From Conoideocrella luteorostrata (Eukaryota > Ascomycota > Sordariomycetes > Hypocreales > Clavicipitaceae): DNA of 56,105 nt. Location of the stretch: positions 1 to 56,105 of the forward strand of contig JASWJB010000297.1 of NCBI GenBank assembly GCA_032433595.1, read 5' to 3'. Positions within the stretch are counted from its first letter, which is position 1, and the number at the start of each line of letters is the position of its first letter. Below, in pieces: positions 1 through 12,900 of the stretch. The translations under genes were made by a program, and so were the position numbers. Under the pieces are notes generated by a model. The model worked only from the letters and a program-made list of their open reading frames with translations. It was not told the DNA's origin and did no database searches.

Positions 1-956
1 CAAAGTCTTTCCCCATTCCCGTTGCACCGGTTTTCCTGATAAATCGCCGCATACGTAGAGTAAATTCGAAACTTCGAAAACATAGCGCACCTTTTCTCCA
101 TCGTCACATTTCATACAGTGTGCACCATTGCTAGTATTGAATATTCTAGTGGAATCATAGATTCATCAACAGTTTAGAGTTCGACGGTCGGTATGAACTA
201 TATATATATTATCCGACTTGCATTTTCGCGGAAAAGTCATCTAATAAAGCATAAACATGTTCAGGAAGTCGAGAACACAGCAACACTAACCAGAGAGTTA
301 CGAAGGATCGTACTTCTGAAGGTAAATTGAAGAGCAGAAGCAGACTTTACACCGCCTTTACTCCTGTGCCCTTACATACCCCTGATTCAGAATTTGAGAC
401 ATGATGGGAACAGGTCGCTGTGACTAGCGTGATCTAGCTTACGGTGATATTGCGCAGGAAGATTGAACATGGGCGGTACGTCACAGTGTCGGAAGCGACA
501 GTATGGAAGTGGAATTGAAAGGGATAAGTGCATGTAAATAGATGAATATGTTGATTAATGATTCTTGTTGATGATGCTTCCCATTCCTTCCACAATACCT
601 CCTATTTGTCTCTCATGATAGCCTTCTTTCAGCCACCCTATTTCCAGCCACCTTCTTCGCTGTCTGAGACCTTCTTCGTTGTCTGAGACCGTCTCTACTA
701 TCCAACACATAGCCTCATATTTATGTATTCTGTACAGTTTTAAACAAACGCCGCTGATCACGGGGCAGTGCATAACACTGCCACTAACGATCAATCTCTA
801 CCTGAAAACATAAAGGATTGGGCCACCTAAGGCTATATATATCAAGTCAGCCGGTAACAGACTCGCTTTGTAAATTATGAAACCGGGTCACGAATTGTTT
901 TGCTAATCTAGCAGCGACAAATATTTCACAGACTCTGCTCAGCACCTCTGGACAAC
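1..956. other. Non-coding leader, no gene seen
   Basis: I see no convincing gene in this stretch. It contains a short run of alternating TA around 200-210 and a TATA-like stretch near 834-840, about 120 bases before the ATG of the next gene, which could be its promoter. The open frames here are short and resemble no family I know. Confidence 0.5.
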
Positions 957-3443
957 ATGGAAACCAGTACGTCTCTGACGGTCGGTCGAATATCGGGAAT
1001 CATCGCACTTGGAAATACAATCGGTAGGTGGATACTAGTCGTCTCACAAAAGAAGGGATAGAGCTAACCTACAGGTCTTTCTAGTGTCCTTCACAATCCC
1101 TCTTCTATTATGTCTTGCTCTTGTCCGATGTTTTGATAAAAGCAAGTCTGCTGCCAGTTGGTGAGTGTACTTCGGCCATCTTCATGTTGCCAACTTTTAA
1201 TAATCCTTGGCTAATGGTCTTCCAGGTCCGTGCTGGCTCGTCAGCTGCACTCCACAGCGTGGCCGTCGTTGCTCCGAGTGGACACTGTCTCTCGTAAAAA
1301 TGTTCAGTGGGATATTACCATTGTCTCATATCTCAACACCTGTATGGCGGTGCTTAAAATAATATCAGGCGTCGTGACGCCGCTGGGACTCGGTGAAATT
1401 ATCGCACCTGTTCCAAATCAGGAAATCGACTTTGAATACGTCCGAGATCTAACTACCTTTGGTCATATGACCATGAACCGCCCTCCAATGCCCTTGTCTT
1501 GAGTTTGTACGCAGGAATCATGGCGCCACGTCTGCCCCGGCGGCTCCGACTCTGAGAGCATAGTCAAGATGGAGGATCCATCTTCGAATGCTACTCGGGG
1601 AGCCACCACAAGAATTCCCCAGAACATAACCTCTATGTTTACGAGTTTTACTAAAAGCTCAACCGTGGCTAGCATTTTGGACATTCAGTATCGCTCTTGG
1701 TTGCCAATTGCTTCTACGAACTTTGATGACGGTCGACCTTATCTGAAAGGCCAGTTTCGACATATAGATCTCCTCATTCCACAGAATGGCGTAATCCTCC
1801 GCGAAGGAATCATCGCTGATATGAAATCGGGTGGCATCGGGTACCGAAATCACACCGCGCCGTCAGGATTGATACATGGCGCTGAGTGGGAAGAAGACAT
1901 ATTGTGGCTTGAACCCGACATATCATGCGTCAAGTCCAATCTGTCATTAGAACTAAGTTTGAGCGGAAATCTAGACATGATCAGACCTCTGCGACCGGCC
2001 GAGCTTGTGGACGATGGCGGGTTCGCCAATATGCAAAGCGGAAATCCTCTCGAAGACTGGCCAAACTCCACTTATTCGTTGCCGGATGTCCGACTCTTGG
2101 CCGAGCGATCAACATGGCTAAACAACTTCCTGTCTGCCGTCGTCTACAATCTCACAAGCTTTCGACAAGGCAGTTCCAATCTTCATCTCCCTCTAGGGCG
2201 CCATTATCCCGTAAGAGGAGGTGTCTCTCAGTTCATGGAACGAGCGAGCGTTCAAACTAGCCTACTAGGCCAAGCCTGGCTGGATATACCCTTTTCAGTC
2301 GGCGATGATGGTAATCTAACCATAGGCAACCATACTCTAGGCAGTACGACAGATCACCCGTACGAATATGCGTTAGCGCTCGCCAAAGACATAGACCGAC
2401 GATGTTCTATGGCAGATGGCCGTTTTCCATTTAAGAAATTTGTTCACTGTGGCATATTTTATGGAGCACAGTCTAGAATTGATGGTAAAAGCTATCGAAT
2501 TCGAGACCCAGGGTCAAAATGGAAAGTACCAATGCATGGATGTGCAGGCGCCGTAAAAGCTCGCGTCAAGACTGTCTCCTTCGTGAGAAATGGAACAGAG
2601 TCTTTACCATCTGTGGTAGTGAGGAGCATCAAAGATAAAGACTACAATGATCCTCCAAATTATCCACTGTGGGCTATTGAAGACTGGTTATATCCTGGAA
2701 GTGAAGGTGCCGCGATTGCGCCTCTGTGGGGAATCGTTGATAACATCTATGAGAATACTCCAGGATTCAACTTCACCAGGGCTCGTTCGTTCTATCTCCC
2801 TGGCGTATCTACTACGTCTGACTGGTATGTTGATCCACTGCCTTTTGATATTCTCGCCGGAACGGTGGTCCCGTTCGAAGCTCTTCGCCAAGTTATGACA
2901 ACCGCATTTTCCTCACTCGGGTCATATTATTCTTTCCCCCAATACTCAGGCATTGATAATGCTGTTCTAGAGGACAAGTGGAGAGTATTATCCGAGCAGC
3001 CCGGAGGTCCAGAAATCTTACTTCGGCTGGTGTGGACGGATATCATGGCCAGTGCCACAGTTGGCACAAATTTGCGAGAGCATTCCACACAGCTTCTGTC
3101 TGGCTCCAGTGCCAAGACTCTTCGAAAAGCAACCGTCTTCGCCCATAAAATAACGTATGACTTTCGATATGCAATTCCTGCCGCTTTACTTCTTTTCTCC
3201 TGGGTGCTGCTCATAATAGCAGCATTTTCCCTTACCATAATTGACAAGCATCTACTAAATCACTTAAGAGAGTTGCTTAACGGCACTAGCCTGGGAAGGG
3301 TTGCGGTAGGCAGGATAAATCCAAGGACTGGCCTATCGCAGCCGCTGTCCACAAGAACGTGGCTCCATGAACAGGGTCATTTTCAGCTGCGGTTACGTAA
3401 AGACTTGGTATTGGATAGAACGCTAGGAGACGCCGAAGACTAG
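957..3443 (+). pseudogene. Fungal membrane protein of unknown function with one in-frame TGA
   Basis: I read exons 957-1023, 1085-1160 and 1226-3443; the sum is divisible by three (786 codons plus stop). Exon 2 encodes a hydrophobic membrane segment. Exon 3 carries VTPLGL followed by FEYVRD and TFGHMT, a pattern I recall from a fungal-only family of large membrane proteins of unknown role. A second membrane segment lies near the C-terminus (about 3160-3240), followed by a motif around LLNGTSLGRVAVG that is also typical of the family. The frame is open except for TGA at 1500-1502, between PMPLS and VCTQES, where relatives have a residue before a conserved Cys; CGA to TGA would be a RIP-like C-to-T change. 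The last 11 or so codons come from an LTR, so the native 3' end is lost. Probably a dead or truncated allele. The family assignment rests on memory of the motifs. Confidence 0.6.
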
Positions 3444-3755
3444 TGAATTCCGATAGGCTAGGAAAGGCTGTAGCCTCGGTGAGGCCGAAGATAAGAGGAA
3501 TAGGTGCCACAGGCAGGAAGAGAGCAAGCATAAAAGGAAGCTGTAGGAAGCACAGGGCTTCGGGTGACGAGGGTATCGGTACCGGAAGGTGAAGCAAAAC
3601 AATGTGCAAAACAATTCAATTCATCTGTGACTCGGTTATCTAAGAAGAGAAGAAGAGGAAGAGAGTTGTCCCCGAGCGCGCCGTATAAACGAGGCGCGCC
3701 AGGGTGGCCACGTGACCTTGTCCGCAATTGCTACGCCTGACGGGGGATTCCAACA
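3409..3755 (-). repeat. Solo LTR, family A (full length, about 347 bp)
   Basis: The ends are inverted: TATTGGATAG (expected TGTTGGATAG) at 3409 and GGGATTCCAACA ending at 3755. Read on the minus strand, the element has CACGTGG, a TATA-like TTTATAC and a pyrimidine-rich stretch, as expected for U3/R. Related copies lie at 5791, 28400, 39800 and 42150. No clear target-site duplication remains. It overlaps the end of the upstream membrane-protein gene. Confidence 0.8.
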
Positions 3756-4201
3756 GTAATGCTAATTTGTTGCTACTTTGTGTTGACCGTTAAGGAACAA
3801 CACAGATCTTCTGAACAGGCAGCGCCACAATGTGTCCACGTTATCGAGCTCTCTTTGACATGACTCATAATGTTAATGCAAGAGTACTCCATCATCGACA
3901 ATAGTTCGAAGTTGAAGCAGATGAGCTAGATCGTTTAACACGGCAGCTTTAATTTCACTCGAAGGATGCATAAAACAACACGCTACTGCTGCAGCTTTGA
4001 CCCACTGTCTCAGTCGTACCTGAAATGAGAACCCACGTTCTTTAGGCAGCCAAATCGGGAACTCACAAGTACTGAAAGTTCTGTCTGACTTAAGTAGGTG
4101 GGAAATACTATCGCACCATCAATCGCACCGCACCAATCGTGATAAGCCCGAAATTAAACAGGGCAAGTGCAGTTATCGAAGTTTGGTTTGTAGAAGCTGA
4201 A
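3756..4201. other. Intergenic, no gene seen
   Basis: Between the solo LTR and the ankyrin-bearing pseudogene I see no open frame of recognisable content. The last part may hold decayed 3' sequence of the pseudogene. Confidence 0.4.
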
Positions 4202-5463
4202 CTACAGCTTCGTGCCCAATTTCGACGACCACGACAGTGGTGTTCTATCGTAGTCATCCTTAGCCTCAACGTCGGCGCCCCGCTGGAACAGCAGCTTAAC
4301 CACGGCCTCGCGCCCGTTCTCGGCTGCCCATAACAGCCGCGTTTGGCCGTATTGAGTATCCTTGGCATCAACGTCGGCGCCCTTCTCGAGCAACAGCTTG
4401 ACCATGGCCTCGTGCCCGTTCCCGGCAGACAATAACAGCGGCGTTTGACCGTGCCAATTGTCCTTGACCTCTCTGTGGAGGAACACATCTGGCAGGAGTT
4501 GGGCTCCAAGAGGCGGGGATAAGTGGACGCACGGAACGAGGCTGGGGTATGCAGCCGGGCTGCAAGTCCCTGCCAAATGGCTGCCACTCTCTGTACTTGG
4601 CCAACCAGGCGAGATGTCCACGAGTCTGTGCTCTGGCGCGGTGGTGTCAGCTGTCGGAGTTAAGTTTTGCCGTTGTCCAAACACGGCTCAAGTGTGGCTC
4701 TGCACCCCTTCGCGTCGTGCTATGATGTTGTCCATGGGTCAACGCGCCAATCCGAGCCAGCGAACCTCAGCAGGCTCTACACAAGCAACATGGTGTTTGT
4801 GTGCCAAGATCCACGGTCGGTTGTGGCATAAACTCGACAAAGAATGCGATGATTACTATTGCAAGAGAGCGTCACCGAAGATTACGAAGCGATTGTACAG
4901 CGAGACGATCCCATATTGTGCCTGGTCAATGGTTTAAGCTAAGTGGCTTATGTCGGACAGTACAAGAAAGTTCCCATCATTGCTTTCAAATATCAGGTAT
5001 TCGTGATCCCTTAACCCCATGGGCTGCTTTCGGGGATCGCAGACATTTGAGCAGGATTTCGTGGTGCATGAAGCTTAGTCGACTTGCTCAAGCTTATCAC
5101 CACGATTCACTTTGCCAAGGTCATACTAAATCGTGCCGCCACTTGTGCCAAAAGGCTGGCTGAACACGCCATCGCCGAGGCGGATGTCAGGATGCGACTT
5201 GGGTATACCGGCCCTGCTGCCAACCGGGAGACACAATCGAAGATGCGGGGGTGAACTGGTCATGCTCCAAATCGTCGCCGCCGCCGATACTGTACCGTAA
5301 ATGCCAGCAGCAAAAGAAGTAATGACAATATTGTGCTTTCCAACCCGACTCCACATGCGGGAATTGGTACCTTCTTGTGCTTCATGCAGATGTTTGACCT
5401 TTCATCCTCTTCATCATGTATAGCCGCCCTTAAGTCCTTGGCAAGTGCAGTAACGCAGCGCAC
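4202..5463 (-). pseudogene. Decayed nucleoside phosphorylase-ankyrin NLR-like gene
   Basis: On the minus strand, 5463-5126 encodes in two frames the start of a PNP_UDP nucleoside phosphorylase domain: a stretch around VTALAKDLRAA, then GKHNIVI, GIYGTVSAA and DIRLGDGVFSQP, all typical of the fungal phosphorylase domains fused to NLR or ankyrin proteins. The frame is then broken by stops (for example a TAG just after GTSGGTI, where relatives have Gln). From 4684 to 4202 an open frame encodes about two and a half ankyrin repeats (GQTPLLLSAGNGHEAMVKLL and KGADVDAKD). The middle part is too degraded to reconstruct. Such proteins are thought to act in fungal non-self recognition. This copy is certainly not functional as a whole. 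Confidence 0.7.
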
Positions 5464-5790
5464 CGTTAATGAGGCGACAGCTGCACGGTCGCGGCCATGG
5501 TGCCTAACAATAACGGGTATGTCGCCGTATTAGTGCTAGAGGATCTGTTCATAGTATTCATCGTTAGCGAAACACGCACTATGAATCAGGGCTCAATTGC
5601 AGGCGCACCGATGTTTGACGATGCGACAGGGACGAGCAGCATATACGAGACCGATACCTTCGCTCTTATGTCGGTCGGGTTCGCCGAGGTGTGGAAGTGG
5701 GAAGGCTAATGGCCAAACGGCCTTGCTTGTCAGGATCGCAATGAGCTTGTCTTTTCACGCACCATTTCGAATCGATGGAGCCAACATTAT

Positions 5791-5970
5791 TGTTGGAATC
5801 CCTCGTCAAGCGTACGAGCAATTGCAGAAAAGGTTACGTGGCCATTCTAGCGCGCCTGTTGTATACAGCGCGCTCCGGGGTATTCTTCTTCCACTTCTTC
5901 TCCTCTCTTAGCTAGCCACAAATGAATTGAATTGTTTTGCACACTATTTTGTTTCACCTTCCGGTATTGT
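5791..5970 (+). repeat. Truncated LTR, family A
   Basis: It starts with TGTTGGAATCCCTCGTCAAG and follows the reverse complement of the 3409-3755 element through CACGTGG-like and GCGCGC segments up to the CACCTTCCGGTA block, then stops. It is a partial solo LTR. Confidence 0.7.
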
Positions 5971-6089
5971 CACAAAAAATGGCGTAGCCAGAGGCCACTT
6001 TTCATGTGTAGTTATGATCATTAAATAGGCTCATTCTTTTTCTGTGACATAATGCTCTAGCCTGGATACTGAATTAACAGCTATGGGCT

Positions 6090-7094
6090 TTAAGGATGTG
6101 CTCCCCCTTTCCATTTTTCCTTAGTTTCCACAATTCTCCTAACAGCGCCGTGAACAAGAGTGCATAAGTCCTCGACCATCTCTCCTTTACGAGGATAGTT
6201 TCGGGCCATCTTGATTCCAACTTGTAAATACTCGGCGGCAAAAATGTCCCAAAGCTCCTGATCACGATCAAGCGCACTGCCCGCCCGAGGGTAATAAGGG
6301 TCATTTCGCCAGAATGCCCTCGCTATTAACTCTAGGCCAGATTCGTCCGCTTTAATAGGCTGACAGCAGTCGAAATCAAGTACCCAGAGCACGTGCTGGC
6401 CAAGAGGTATATTTGAGCCTCCCAACCCTCTTCTGGCACCAAGGACGAACTCGACATCGGCGGCGTTTGTTCTGAACTTCCAATGCAATGTCGCTAATGC
6501 CTCAGCCATGGCTTTGGCGTAGTCTCTGCACGGGAGTCCAAGTTCTTCGGCTTGATCAACGTGCAGAGGAAAATTGCGGAGACTGAAAAACCGACGTCTC
6601 TTTTGACCTTGGGATGGTCGTGCTTGCCGTCGCCGGCCGAGGTAGATGCGAGCCAAGCAATGCTCGCTTTTTCCGCTATATAGATCTCTTTTGAGCATAT
6701 CACGATTTGCCTCGGGACTATACATATCGACGAGGAGTGCCTGTGCTTGAATTGACAATGTCCCAATTTTCTCGCTGATCATGGCTCTGCATCTCTCGGA
6801 ACCTTGAGGCAACAATGGCAAAATCTGATCCCACCTCTTGTCTTGGCTGTCCACTAAGCCAAGGCATCGCGGGATTAGGGTTGATGATAATCTTTCAGCG
6901 CAAATTTGGGACTGCACGAGAACTTCATTCTCAATGTCTCTGCCGGGGCTTGCGTCCTCCCGTTTGATCACAATGGGAATGTGTGAACATGCTGCATCGG
7001 AAGATCTCAATGTTCCCCAGACCGAGCCACAATGACCAAAGCCGATTCGCCGCAGAGAATTGGTAGCAAAAAGCGTGATGTTGTTGCTATCCAT
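6090..7094 (-). CDS. DUF3669-type kinase-like protein
   Basis: This is an intronless frame of 334 residues starting at a normal ATG. The N-terminus has a glycine-rich loop resembling the kinase nucleotide loop (IGFGHCGSVWG, residues about 17-27), followed by a Lys in VIKRED. The C-terminal half carries FSLRNFPLHVDQ, the HW...DVEFVLG segment and VLDFDCCQPI, then FWRNDPYYPR, which I recognise as the fungal DUF3669 signature. The HW/DVEFV and DFD segments sit where a kinase-like fold would have its catalytic and metal-binding loops, but activity and substrate are unknown. A second, divergent member lies at 26608-27930 with the same order of motifs. Upstream is AT-rich non-coding DNA; downstream is a truncated LTR. 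Confidence 0.75.
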   Translation of the reverse strand: MDSNNITLFATNSLRRIGFGHCGSVWGTLRSSDAACSHIPIVIKREDASPGRDIENEVLVQSQICAERLSSTLIPRCLGLVDSQDKRWDQILPLLPQGSERCRAMISEKIGTLSIQAQALLVDMYSPEANRDMLKRDLYSGKSEHCLARIYLGRRRQARPSQGQKRRRFFSLRNFPLHVDQAEELGLPCRDYAKAMAEALATLHWKFRTNAADVEFVLGARRGLGGSNIPLGQHVLWVLDFDCCQPIKADESGLELIARAFWRNDPYYPRAGSALDRDQELWDIFAAEYLQVGIKMARNYPRKGEMVEDLCTLVHGAVRRIVETKEKWKGGAHP

Positions 7095-8910
7095 AGAGAA
7101 AAGTGACTTAAAATGTTGAGATTAATGGGGGTGATGGTTAAAATAACAACGTGCTTCTGAAACCTCCTGCTTAATGTTATGATGTGTAAGGAAGAAAGCA
7201 ATCTAGGCACCCAAACAGTGACTGTCGTAAATTTCAACAGGACCCACATTGACTTTATGCTTTAACCGTGCGTGAATCACGCAATACAAACTTTAAGAAT
7301 GGGTCTGCTTAAAGCTAGTAAGTACTAAGCCAAAGTTAAATTATTTACGTCCACAGACTGGTAAAAAAATCTTATCTCATTAATTAAATAGTAGGAACCT
7401 TCTGTTCTTTCCTACATCTCCTCATTCTATCATTTGATTAGTGTATAAAGTAGGAGTATATGCTCCACAGCCAGATATATACTGCTTCAACTTTCTTCGT
7501 CATCTGTGGACTTGTCTTTTAATTTTAAAATAATTAATGTCGGCTGTACCCTGCCGGAGAAAGATTATCAATAAATCGGCATGTACAGCGATGGACTTGA
7601 GGAGTTGCGTTGTGCGGGGCGTTGTGAACCCGGCCAGGCCGTGAATAGAGCTATTAATAACAAGTTTTGCGTGCAAGCACATAATAGCCTTTATGGAACG
7701 CAACAAATGGGCATCAAAATCAGACCATAGCAATTCGCAGAATCTTATGGTGTTCTCAGCGCCATCATATACTATTGCTATAGCCCTACGATCTAGCACC
7801 ATTATCCAACACTCTTGTAAGAGTTTTTATTGAGAAAAAATCACGTGTATCACAAGACAACTTCAATTGTTGAGACGAGAATTACTTCTCTCAGGGAGAC
7901 CAGTGCCGTAAATAGCTAGTCAGGGCAAAAAGACTCCGAGATCAGAAGGACGCGTCTAAAGGAGACTATAAATAGGTGGATTTCAGGGCAGTCAAGGAAG
8001 ATCAGAATCAGCATTCTTTCATCATCAGAAGTCATCATCAGAGGAGAGGTCTGGGGTAAGGCTATAGTTGCCTGAATTGTCGCGTTGTAGTAGCCGCATC
8101 GTAATCCCTTATGGAGGTATTAAATCGACGCTTTGCCAGGATAAAGCAGAGAATTTTGGCCGTATAGCCCTGATCCATAGGATAAGAAGGCATCATCGCC
8201 GTCGCCGGAAACACTGTTCAGCTAGGCTGAGAGTGCGGGGTATGAGCTCAGCCACAAGCCTAGCTCCTTGGCGACCGTAAGATTTCAACTTCGTACCGAC
8301 AAGAGGGTCGTAGCCAATCAAAAGCGGAGCATTTAAAGGTACTTCTTGCTTGTTGAGTCCCAGCAAGCCTGGTTATTACTAAGAGCTACAATGCAACGGT
8401 CAGCTCCTTGAGGATCCATTGCCACCATGCCATACCGGTGTTGCCGCTCTTCGGATATCGCACCACTATTGATCTGAGAGCATTGTTCGTCATCAAATGA
8501 TCGAATCGCAAGAAGTTGACCGCCCTGATCACCGCCTGTTCCTCTGCGGCTCCAGACCTTATGGATCGAGCTGAGCGAATCGTCTCGCTGAGGAAAGAGG
8601 GTGCCGTAAATGTACGGAGTAGACGTTCGGCTAATTGACCCTGCCAAAAACTACGAACTGGGTCGAGGCTCAAGAACCTGCCGCCACGCCAATTTATGTA
8701 TTTTAGGTGCGGTCAATGATTTAATTCCAAGGTTAATTGCAGACCATCAAAGCACGAAAATTAATTGCACCTTGAATTATGACTTTAAACTCGTCAGTGG
8801 AAACAGGTGTGTGGTGCGCAAAGCATGCCGCGTGTGACAGTTGAATGCCTTGGTACTTTAATTTTAGTGGCCGCATTACTTCCAATTTCACCGCCGTCAC
8901 CGATATAGCA
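7095..8910. other. Intergenic, no supported gene; one promoter-like patch
   Basis: AT-rich sequence with only short frames that match nothing I know. At about 7967-7975 there is TATAAATAG followed by a CATCATCAG-rich stretch, which looks like a core promoter or an LTR promoter, but no gene follows it clearly. One copy of the dispersed motif TACGGAGTA lies at 8613. Confidence 0.4.
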
Positions 8911-9016
8911 AAGTCCTTGTGTGTGGTGCGCGCTGCCACAACAGGTATGTAGTCTCTCCACCTACATCCGTTGCTAATCTTGTCATTATTATCATTCTTG
9001 CCAAAGTGCTGAGTCT

Positions 9017-9641
9017 TTGTTCGATTCTTCAAGCGCGTTCCTGCAAGGAGCGAGCGAAGAACCATTATTCTCACGCATCGCCGTTGTGGAGAATGCTGCA
9101 CGAGGTGGAGCGCGAGATTGCCTCGATTTACTATCTTATAGCGGGGTTGTTCTCTTGGCTCTTGTTAGCGGGGTTTCTGGTTTCGCCATCAACATACGGA
9201 GTAGATATGTGTCAGTCCGTGATGTGCAGGCACCGAATGGCACTGGTGAGGTGGGTAAAGCAATTTTCAATATGGTACGGAATATAGCGCTCGGAATCAT
9301 TGCCTGCGTTATCCGTGGCATCGCTGCGATTAGCACGTTTTGGCTGTGGTGGCTTTGGCGCCATTACTACGTATGGATCAGCCGGTCCTTCGTCGTGTTT
9401 GTAGCCCCGACGCAAGTTGTCTTTTTACTATCAATGCCACCTGTCGAACTGACATTAGCACAAGCCCCACTGTGCTTCATTCCTGCACAGGTTTTATCAC
9501 AACGCTATTGAACGTGTACGGGATACAGAATGGAAAATGGTCAATCTCTGCATTAGTATAGGCGCAATTATTTTAGGGTGGGTTGTTTTTTCGGTCTTTG
9601 TGTATTTCGTATATAGAACATTGTTGAGGCAGTTGGAATAA
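9017..9641 (+). pseudogene. Small multi-pass membrane protein, probably a 5'-truncated remnant
   Basis: A frame open from 9017 encodes two hydrophobic segments (around 9150-9190 and 9280-9350). A plausible intron, 9397-9490 (GTTTGT...CAG), would join it to a second exon encoding FYHNAIERVRDTEW, then a third hydrophobic segment (SIGAIILGWVVFSVFVYFVY), and ending at TAA 9639-9641. The exon junction keeps the frame. I find no ATG before the internal Met near 9272, so the 5' part is either missing or in an exon I cannot place. I do not recognise the family. Confidence 0.4.
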
Positions 9642-9997
9642 CTATATCAAGCTGCTGGCAGTAATGCGTATTACTTGTTACATATTACATGCTACTAGTA
9701 GAAATGGACGTACATCCGCTAGTTGGTCCCTAGGATTAGTAGTATGCTGGAAGATTGGTGCTGGCAATGTACGGAGTATCGTTACCAGTAATATTTAGCA
9801 GCTATGAACGGAGTACTCCGTACCGGTCCGCTCGACCGCTTTAAGCACCAGTAGCCCAACGACACAGCCATGTTTAGCGCTGGTACCGCCGATTTCAGGG
9901 CGTGGGCTATTTTGGCCCTTTTTTGCTTAGTCGACGGTCCGACCACCTCATCTCCGCCAAGCCCCGCACTGAATCAACGTTCAATCACGGTTTAAAC

Positions 9998-12900
9998 ATG
10001 GCAGGACATACGCCCAATGTGCACCGCACCGGCTTCACCCAGCTGTCGACCATCGAAACCACAGGCAGGCCGCATCGATTTAAGTAGGGGAATCCCTGTT
10101 CGGGCTGTAGTCTAAGCTGTACTTGGCTGACGAGAGGTAGTGTCATCTTCGTGCACGGCTTGCGCGGCCATCCAAGACACACATGGGAGGGCGATCTGGC
10201 GACGACAAGCTACAACACCGGCGCTACAACATCAAGCAAGCGAAGCGGGTTCAAATCACTCTTCCGATGTAAATTGCCGACACAGACGTCCAGCAGCCCG
10301 ACAATCGATATTTCAATTAGCGGAGACAGCCCAGCTTCACGCAAGTTGTTTTGGCCTGCCGAGTTCCTGACGGTTGATATTCCCGAAGCGCGTCTATGGA
10401 CGTACGGATACAAGGCGGATGTGATTGGCGGGCTATTCCAGGCCAACAACCAGAACAGCATATCACAGCATGGTCGAGATCTCGCCGTGCGTTTCGAGCG
10501 AGAGATCGAGAACGAGGTTACTGTGGCGTTCCATTGCTTCTATAAACGGAGACTGATGATTAGTAGGACCCAACTTTATTCGTGGTGCATAGCCTCGGTG
10601 GCATAATCGTCAAAGATGTAAGTAGCCGCTATAGACGTTGCCAATGGCGTTGAAGCTGGTAGATGACATGATACTCATCTTTTGCAGGCGATGCACAGGT
10701 CAGAATTATGTCGATCGAGAACGGGAGCCATCGTCTTCCTAGGTACGCCACATCGTGGAAGTTCATACGCCGGGTGGGGCGAGATTGCGGCGAACCTAGC
10801 TCGGTTGGGATTGCAGGACTCGAACAAGAAGATCATCGAGACGCTAGAGGTGAACAGCGAAGTACTGGATAACATCCACGATGAGTTCAAGACTATAGTG
10901 TACAAGTCAAACATACGAGTGCATTCGTTCCAAGAGGCACGAGGAATGTCCGGTATGAAGGGGCTACACAAAATGGTGCGTTTCAGCTGATATATAATCC
11001 GCCCTTAGTAATGCCTCATAACAATGAAGCGACAGGTGGTAGACAGCTTCTCTTCGAAACTCGATCTAACGCAAGACGTTGAAACGGTCGAGAGCATTGA
11101 CGCGGACCACATGCAGATGGTGAGATGCAGCGACCGAAAAGACCCGAAATATCGGGCTATCTTGGGTGTTTTAAGGCACCTTATACGCAGCATGACTCTA
11201 AGCGTAGCGACACCTACGCCGTTGGAAGCATTAGAACGTACAATTCAGGCTGAAGGCGATGGTGGGTAACTTTGAGCTAAAATAGCCTCCTAACCAAAAT
11301 TCTTACTGGATCTAACGTTATATTTCTCCTTAGTATGTCTCAATAGTTCAACTGTGACTAATCCTGCGCACATGTCATTGGCTCTTTGCCCAGCTAGAAC
11401 GGCAATATCGCGATGTCAGACCTTCAAGCGTCGGTATGTAGTGCCACCCGAGATATCACCGACATATACTCAAAGGCACAACTTGTCTAAACTGCTAGCT
11501 GAGAAAATCGAGATAAGTCATGAGAATGCAAGCGTGCCGCACGCTGTCATGATACATGGGTTGGGTGGTTCCGGAAAATCTCAGCTTGCCCTCAAATTTG
11601 CCGAGGACCACCAGGACAAGTACGAACCAGTTCTATGGATCGATGCTACAGATGTCGACTCCACGCAAGCCAGTTTTGAGAAATGTGCAGAGGAGTTGGG
11701 AATCCGGTTCGACTTAACGGAAACGAAAGGTGCTCATTGGACCCATTCGAAGGGAATCCAGGCGCTGCTTCATTGGCTCCGCGATCGCAAAGAGACGGAC
11801 GAGGAATGGCTTGTTATTATTGATAATGCGGATGATGTCAGCTGGGGTCTTAAGAAGGTTATACCTAGAGCGAAGCGGGGTAGCATTATCATCACAAGTC
11901 GTGACAATTTGAGTCGGAGGCTTATTGACGGAGACTGTGAGCAACTTGAAGTTGACGTCATGTCTCCTTTGGAAGCCAGGGCTCTTCTGCTCAAGTGCCT
12001 CCAGTGGGACATGGACTCAGCCCGCGACAGAGTACAAAGTTGCGACGCGGTGGCAGGGCGGCTTGGACACTTAGCGCTTGCCGTGAGCCTTGCTGGTGCC
12101 TACATTAGCAACGAACCCAATCAGGAGACCGCGCTGATACAGTACATCGAGGACTTCGATAAGCATCAAGATGACATGCTGCAGGACGATCGCTTTCGCG
12201 GGCTGTTGCCCACGGAGAAGACGGTGTGGACAGTGTGGAATACCACTTTTGAAAAACTAGAAAAAGATTATGCTCGTTTTCTCCCTACTGTTTTGCTAGC
12301 CTTTTTGGCTACCTTCAAGGGACACATCATTCAAGATGAGATATTCCGCCTAGCCAGCCTTGGCGTTGCCAAAGTTGATCGCGAGCTCGAAGAAGAGAAG
12401 CTGCTCCCAAGCGACATCCGGCAATTTCTTAGAGTAAGTAGCGCGGGATGGGACGACTTCTTGTATCGGCAGAGCCGCGATTTACTGGTGCGCTACAATC
12501 TTGTGCAACGCGTGGAAAGAGACTGGCCTGGAGTGACGATGCACAGCCTGTTTCGGTGGCGCGCGATGCAGTACATGAAGGATAAGCCATGGGAATGGTG
12601 GTATCTAATACTTTTACTCGCAGCATGTCATCACCTCACTCAAGAGTATGAGAGTCTTCAATTCCGCCAACATCTTATCCAACACCTGCCAGAAGAGGTG
12701 GAAACTTGGTTGAATCGCAACAATCTTGCGGAAAGTACAAGACTTTTTATACGAAGATCGTTTAGCAGGATTCACTATGCTAGACAGGTGGAGCTGTCTC
12801 ATATCCATGGGGCTTTGGCCAGTGCTGATGGACGTGGTATAGTCATTCTTTTGGGCACGAGTGGCGTCGGCAAGACCAACCTTGCGGCCACCTACGTAGA

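Noticed and set aside
1500..1502. Programmed stop-codon read-through of the TGA
   Set aside because: The codon is followed by GTT, not the CTA context known to promote fungal read-through; a C-to-T nonsense change is simpler.
7500..7802. A 100-codon minus-strand open frame in AT-rich DNA
   Set aside because: No recognisable motif, no promoter and composition like its non-coding surroundings.
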